A program made the position numbers and the translations under genes. Positions 5,865 to 7,476 of a stretch of DNA of 7,476 nucleotides are shown here, piece after piece. Position 1 is the first letter of the stretch; each line of letters begins with the position of its first letter. The notes under the pieces are model-generated. The model saw only the letters and a program-made list of their open reading frames with translations. It searched no databases and was not told where the DNA came from. The stretch lies in NCBI GenBank assembly GCA_027621895.1, contig JAQCAK010000076.1, positions 1-7,476 of the forward strand, given 5' to 3'. Source of the DNA: Pseudomonadota bacterium. Its GTDB lineage: Bacteria > Pseudomonadota > Gammaproteobacteria > Pseudomonadales > Azotimanducaceae.

Positions 5865-6485
5865 TCAGGCGGCTGCTTTTGCGGCTTTTCGGGCAGCCTT
5901 TTCGAGTCTTGTGATAAACCGGGAATCACTGCGCATCTCCCTGGAAAACATCGAGATGCCGGTTTCCGTATTGACGATACAGGTGCTCAGGTCTACCAGG
6001 ATCAGTTCGTCGTTGGGTGCGATAACGATTTTTCGGGGTTGAAAGTATATCCGGGCTATGCCGGCAAGGTGCAGCTTAAGGTAAAGCTCGTCGAGTTTCT
6101 TAATGAAAGCTTGATCTTTCAACAGGCGTTCGTGGTCTATTGTATTGAGCGGTGTTCCTTCTGCGTAGCTTTTGAGAATGGCGTGATGGGTATCAGTCTG
6201 GTACTCCTGAATCAGGTGAGTCACATTGGTCAGGTTTCTTTCTGCAACCCGGCGCAATGCATGAATCTCATAGTAAAAGTAGGTATCGTCCCAGACATTG
6301 TTCGAGGTCTGCCGAATTTTGAGAATTCGCTGCTGATCTCCCTGGGCAACGAGGAGCGTTCGACAGGTTGTACCCATGGAATGCAGGTGCCGTAGAAAAG
6401 TCAGTGATGGGTCCGTCCTGCGCACCAGTTCCTGCAGTTCTTCGGGATTCTCGGTGGTGATGGGTATAAAGATGGGTTCGTCCAT
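5865..6485 (-). CDS. Kinase-fold protein, probable pseudokinase
   Basis: This 206-residue cytoplasmic protein looks like a small atypical kinase of the RIO/LPS-kinase type. Lys56 in RILKIR fits the beta-3 lysine and Glu73 in YYEIHALRR the helix-C glutamate. LKSYAEGTPLN (104-114) resembles a hinge, and LHLAGIARIYFQPRKIVI (138-155) resembles the catalytic loop of HxxGIxHGDLxPxNI kinases. LILVDLS (161-167) matches the metal-binding DFG strand, with Asp165. In the catalytic loop the expected Asp is Tyr147 and the expected Asn is Lys152, so phosphotransfer seems unlikely, although ATP binding may remain. The tail is basic and Ala-rich. I chose ATG 6485; the frame is open to 6833, but that part is antisense to the phosphatase gene. 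The start lacks a Shine-Dalgarno sequence. The family assignment is motif-based and I recognise no named homologue. Confidence 0.7.
   Translation of the reverse strand: MDEPIFIPITTENPEELQELVRRTDPSLTFLRHLHSMGTTCRTLLVAQGDQQRILKIRQTSNNVWDDTYFYYEIHALRRVAERNLTNVTHLIQEYQTDTHHAILKSYAEGTPLNTIDHERLLKDQAFIKKLDELYLKLHLAGIARIYFQPRKIVIAPNDELILVDLSTCIVNTETGISMFSREMRSDSRFITRLEKAARKAAKAAA
5871..5902 (+). terminator. Possible intrinsic terminator after the cyclophilin gene
   Basis: GGCTGC (5871-5876) and GCAGCC (5893-5898) can form a 6-bp GC-rich stem around a 16-base loop, followed directly by TTTT (5899-5902). It lies 12 nt after the cyclophilin stop and within the last codons of the opposing gene, which encode a Lys/Ala-rich tail. 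The long loop and short T run make it a moderate candidate only. Confidence 0.35.
6465..6470 (+). promoter_or_regulatory. Putative -10 element of the phosphatase gene
   Basis: TATAAA on the + strand lies 24 nt before the ATG at 6495, inside the kinase-like gene. At 17 bp upstream the -35 position reads TCGGGA, a poor match (three of six). The start point would be near 6477, giving an 18-nt leader with TGGA (6485-6488) as the only ribosome-binding candidate, 6 nt from the ATG. Confidence 0.3.
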
Positions 6486-6491
6486 GGACAG

Positions 6492-6520
6492 ATTATGAGC
6501 TTCTTTTTCAGATTTATCAG
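6492..6520 (-). promoter_or_regulatory. Putative promoter of the kinase-like gene, predicted leaderless
   Basis: On the - strand CTGATA (6520-6515, four of six to the -35 consensus) and CATAAT (6497-6492, five of six to the -10 consensus) are 17 bp apart. The expected start point, 7 nt after the -10, is the A of the ATG at 6485. This agrees with the absence of a ribosome-binding site there. The -10 overlaps the ATG of the opposing phosphatase gene. It is a pattern match only and could be chance. Confidence 0.4.
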
Positions 6521-7476
6521 TGTTTTCCTCCTGCTGCTGGCGCAGTCTGCCGGGGCCGTTGAAGCACCGCGACTGGTCGTCCTGGTTGCCGTGGACCAAC
6601 TGCGCGCGGATCGCCTGACGGCGGACCTGCCGGGTGGACTGGGGAGGCTGGTGCGTGAAGGTTATGTCTTTACCCGGGCGACGGTTGATCATGGCCTGAC
6701 CAATACCTGTCCGGGTCATGTGGTGATGTCTACCGGTGTCAGTCCGGCAAAAGCCGGCATTCCCGGGAACAGTTACGTGGACCACCAGACGATGCAGAGC
6801 CGTTACTGCGTTGATGACGACGATGAAAGCCATCGGGTCATTGGTGGCACCCGGCTGAGGTCACCCAATGAGATCCGGGTCTCCTCCCTGGGTGACTGGT
6901 TAAAGCAGAAATCGCCGGGAGCAAGAGTTGTGGCGGTTTCCGCCAAGGATCGAGCGGCCATTACCCTGGGTGGAAAGCAGGCCGACCGGGTCTTCTGGCT
7001 GGGGAGGGAGACCGGGAACTTCACCACGTCTGGCTACTATGGAGAACTGCCATCCTACGTGAAGGCTTTCAATCAAACCTCGCTGTTTGCGGCAGGAGCC
7101 GGCGCGCGTCTGCCGGCGACCTGGGATCATTCGCCCGGCAGTGTGCGGAAAGATGACTATCCCGGTGAGTCGCAGCGCTACCTGCGACATTCCGGACATC
7201 CCCTGAACCAGGGGGAGAAACCAGCCGATCAGGTTTACTATTCGCCCTTTATCGACGAACTGACGGGGGAACTTGCGCGACTGGCCTTTGAGGAGGAAAA
7301 ACTCGGACGCCGGGGCGTCACAGATCTGCTGGCGGTGTCCTTCTCTGCCATCGATACAGTGGGTCACCTTTACGGTCCCTACAGCGCTGAATCCGCGGAT
7401 ACGCTGGATCGGCTCGACCGGGAAATCCACGCCCAATGTAGTCGGCTTGATCAGTCCCTTGATGGCCAGTACCTCC
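6495..7476 (+). CDS. Secreted PafA-type alkaline phosphatase (3' end outside window)
   Basis: The first 327 codons of an alkaline phosphatase superfamily enzyme are present; the gene runs off the window. Residues 1-21 are a signal peptide (MSFFFRFISV, then a Leu-rich core, then AQSAGA), so the mature enzyme is periplasmic or envelope-bound. Asp34 in VAVDQLRADR is the first metal ligand. Thr71 in TNTCPGH is the likely nucleophile, and Asn92 in IPGNSY, Lys151 and Arg153 in SAKDRAAI are the substrate-binding trio known from PafA. Asp287 and His291 in FSAIDTVGHLYGP are further zinc ligands. The remaining ligands would lie beyond the window. The family hydrolyses phosphate monoesters without Ca dependence or product inhibition in the studied PafA; the substrate here is unknown. 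The start ATG is 9 bp from the start of the divergent kinase-like gene. Confidence 0.93.
   Translation, partial: MSFFFRFISVFLLLLAQSAGAVEAPRLVVLVAVDQLRADRLTADLPGGLGRLVREGYVFTRATVDHGLTNTCPGHVVMSTGVSPAKAGIPGNSYVDHQTMQSRYCVDDDDESHRVIGGTRLRSPNEIRVSSLGDWLKQKSPGARVVAVSAKDRAAITLGGKQADRVFWLGRETGNFTTSGYYGELPSYVKAFNQTSLFAAGAGARLPATWDHSPGSVRKDDYPGESQRYLRHSGHPLNQGEKPADQVYYSPFIDELTGELARLAFEEEKLGRRGVTDLLAVSFSAIDTVGHLYGPYSAESADTLDRLDREIHAQCSRLDQSLDGQYL

Noticed and set aside
6486..6833. N-terminal extension of the kinase-like frame up to 6833
   Set aside because: The extra 116 residues are composition-biased (His, Arg, Gln) and lie antisense to the signal peptide and catalytic core of the phosphatase.
6900..7436. 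Open frame of 178 codons opposite the phosphatase gene
   Set aside because: It is antisense to the conserved PafA-type core and its translation has no family resemblance.

Overview
The window looks like a chromosomal segment of a moderately GC-rich gammaproteobacterium. The evidence is a short-form 4.5S RNA very close in sequence to that of E. coli, a DUF4404 gene of the kind found in pseudomonads directly after it, a close YhgN (MarC family) homologue, and a PpiA-like periplasmic cyclophilin. I see no transposase, phage gene, CRISPR array, tRNA or rRNA. The genus cannot be fixed from sequence alone.

Layout from left to right: (1) about 135 bases with no recognised gene, ending in a -10 element; (2) the 4.5S SRP RNA (ffs), then a small coiled DUF4404 protein on the + strand; (3) a four-gene run on the - strand, read from right to left: yhgN, an SDR, a DUF35/OB-fold zinc-ribbon protein and a thiolase-like protein, with gaps of 25, 41 and 2 bp, so probably one transcript; (4) a 157-bp divergent intergenic region with a 7-bp-arm dyad; (5) on the + strand, an amidase-signature hydrolase and a secreted cyclophilin; (6) on the - strand, a 206-aa protein with a kinase-like fold whose catalytic residues are mostly replaced; (7) on the + strand, head-to-head with it, the first 327 codons of a secreted PafA-type alkaline phosphatase, cut by the window end.

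The most coherent functional unit is the SDR-DUF35-thiolase set. DUF35 proteins and SCP2-type thiolase-like proteins are known to form two-subunit enzymes on CoA esters, such as the Ltp2-ChsH2 steroid side-chain aldolase. Here the thiolase appears to lack the nucleophilic cysteine and the SDR lacks the YxxxK pair, so the module probably does not do standard beta-oxidation chemistry. Its substrate is unknown.

The least explained locus is the pseudokinase/phosphatase pair at 5865-7476. Only 9 bp separate the two start codons. A promoter-like element for the kinase-like gene sits on the phosphatase start codon and would give a leaderless mRNA. The remaining genes look like ordinary housekeeping or accessory functions.
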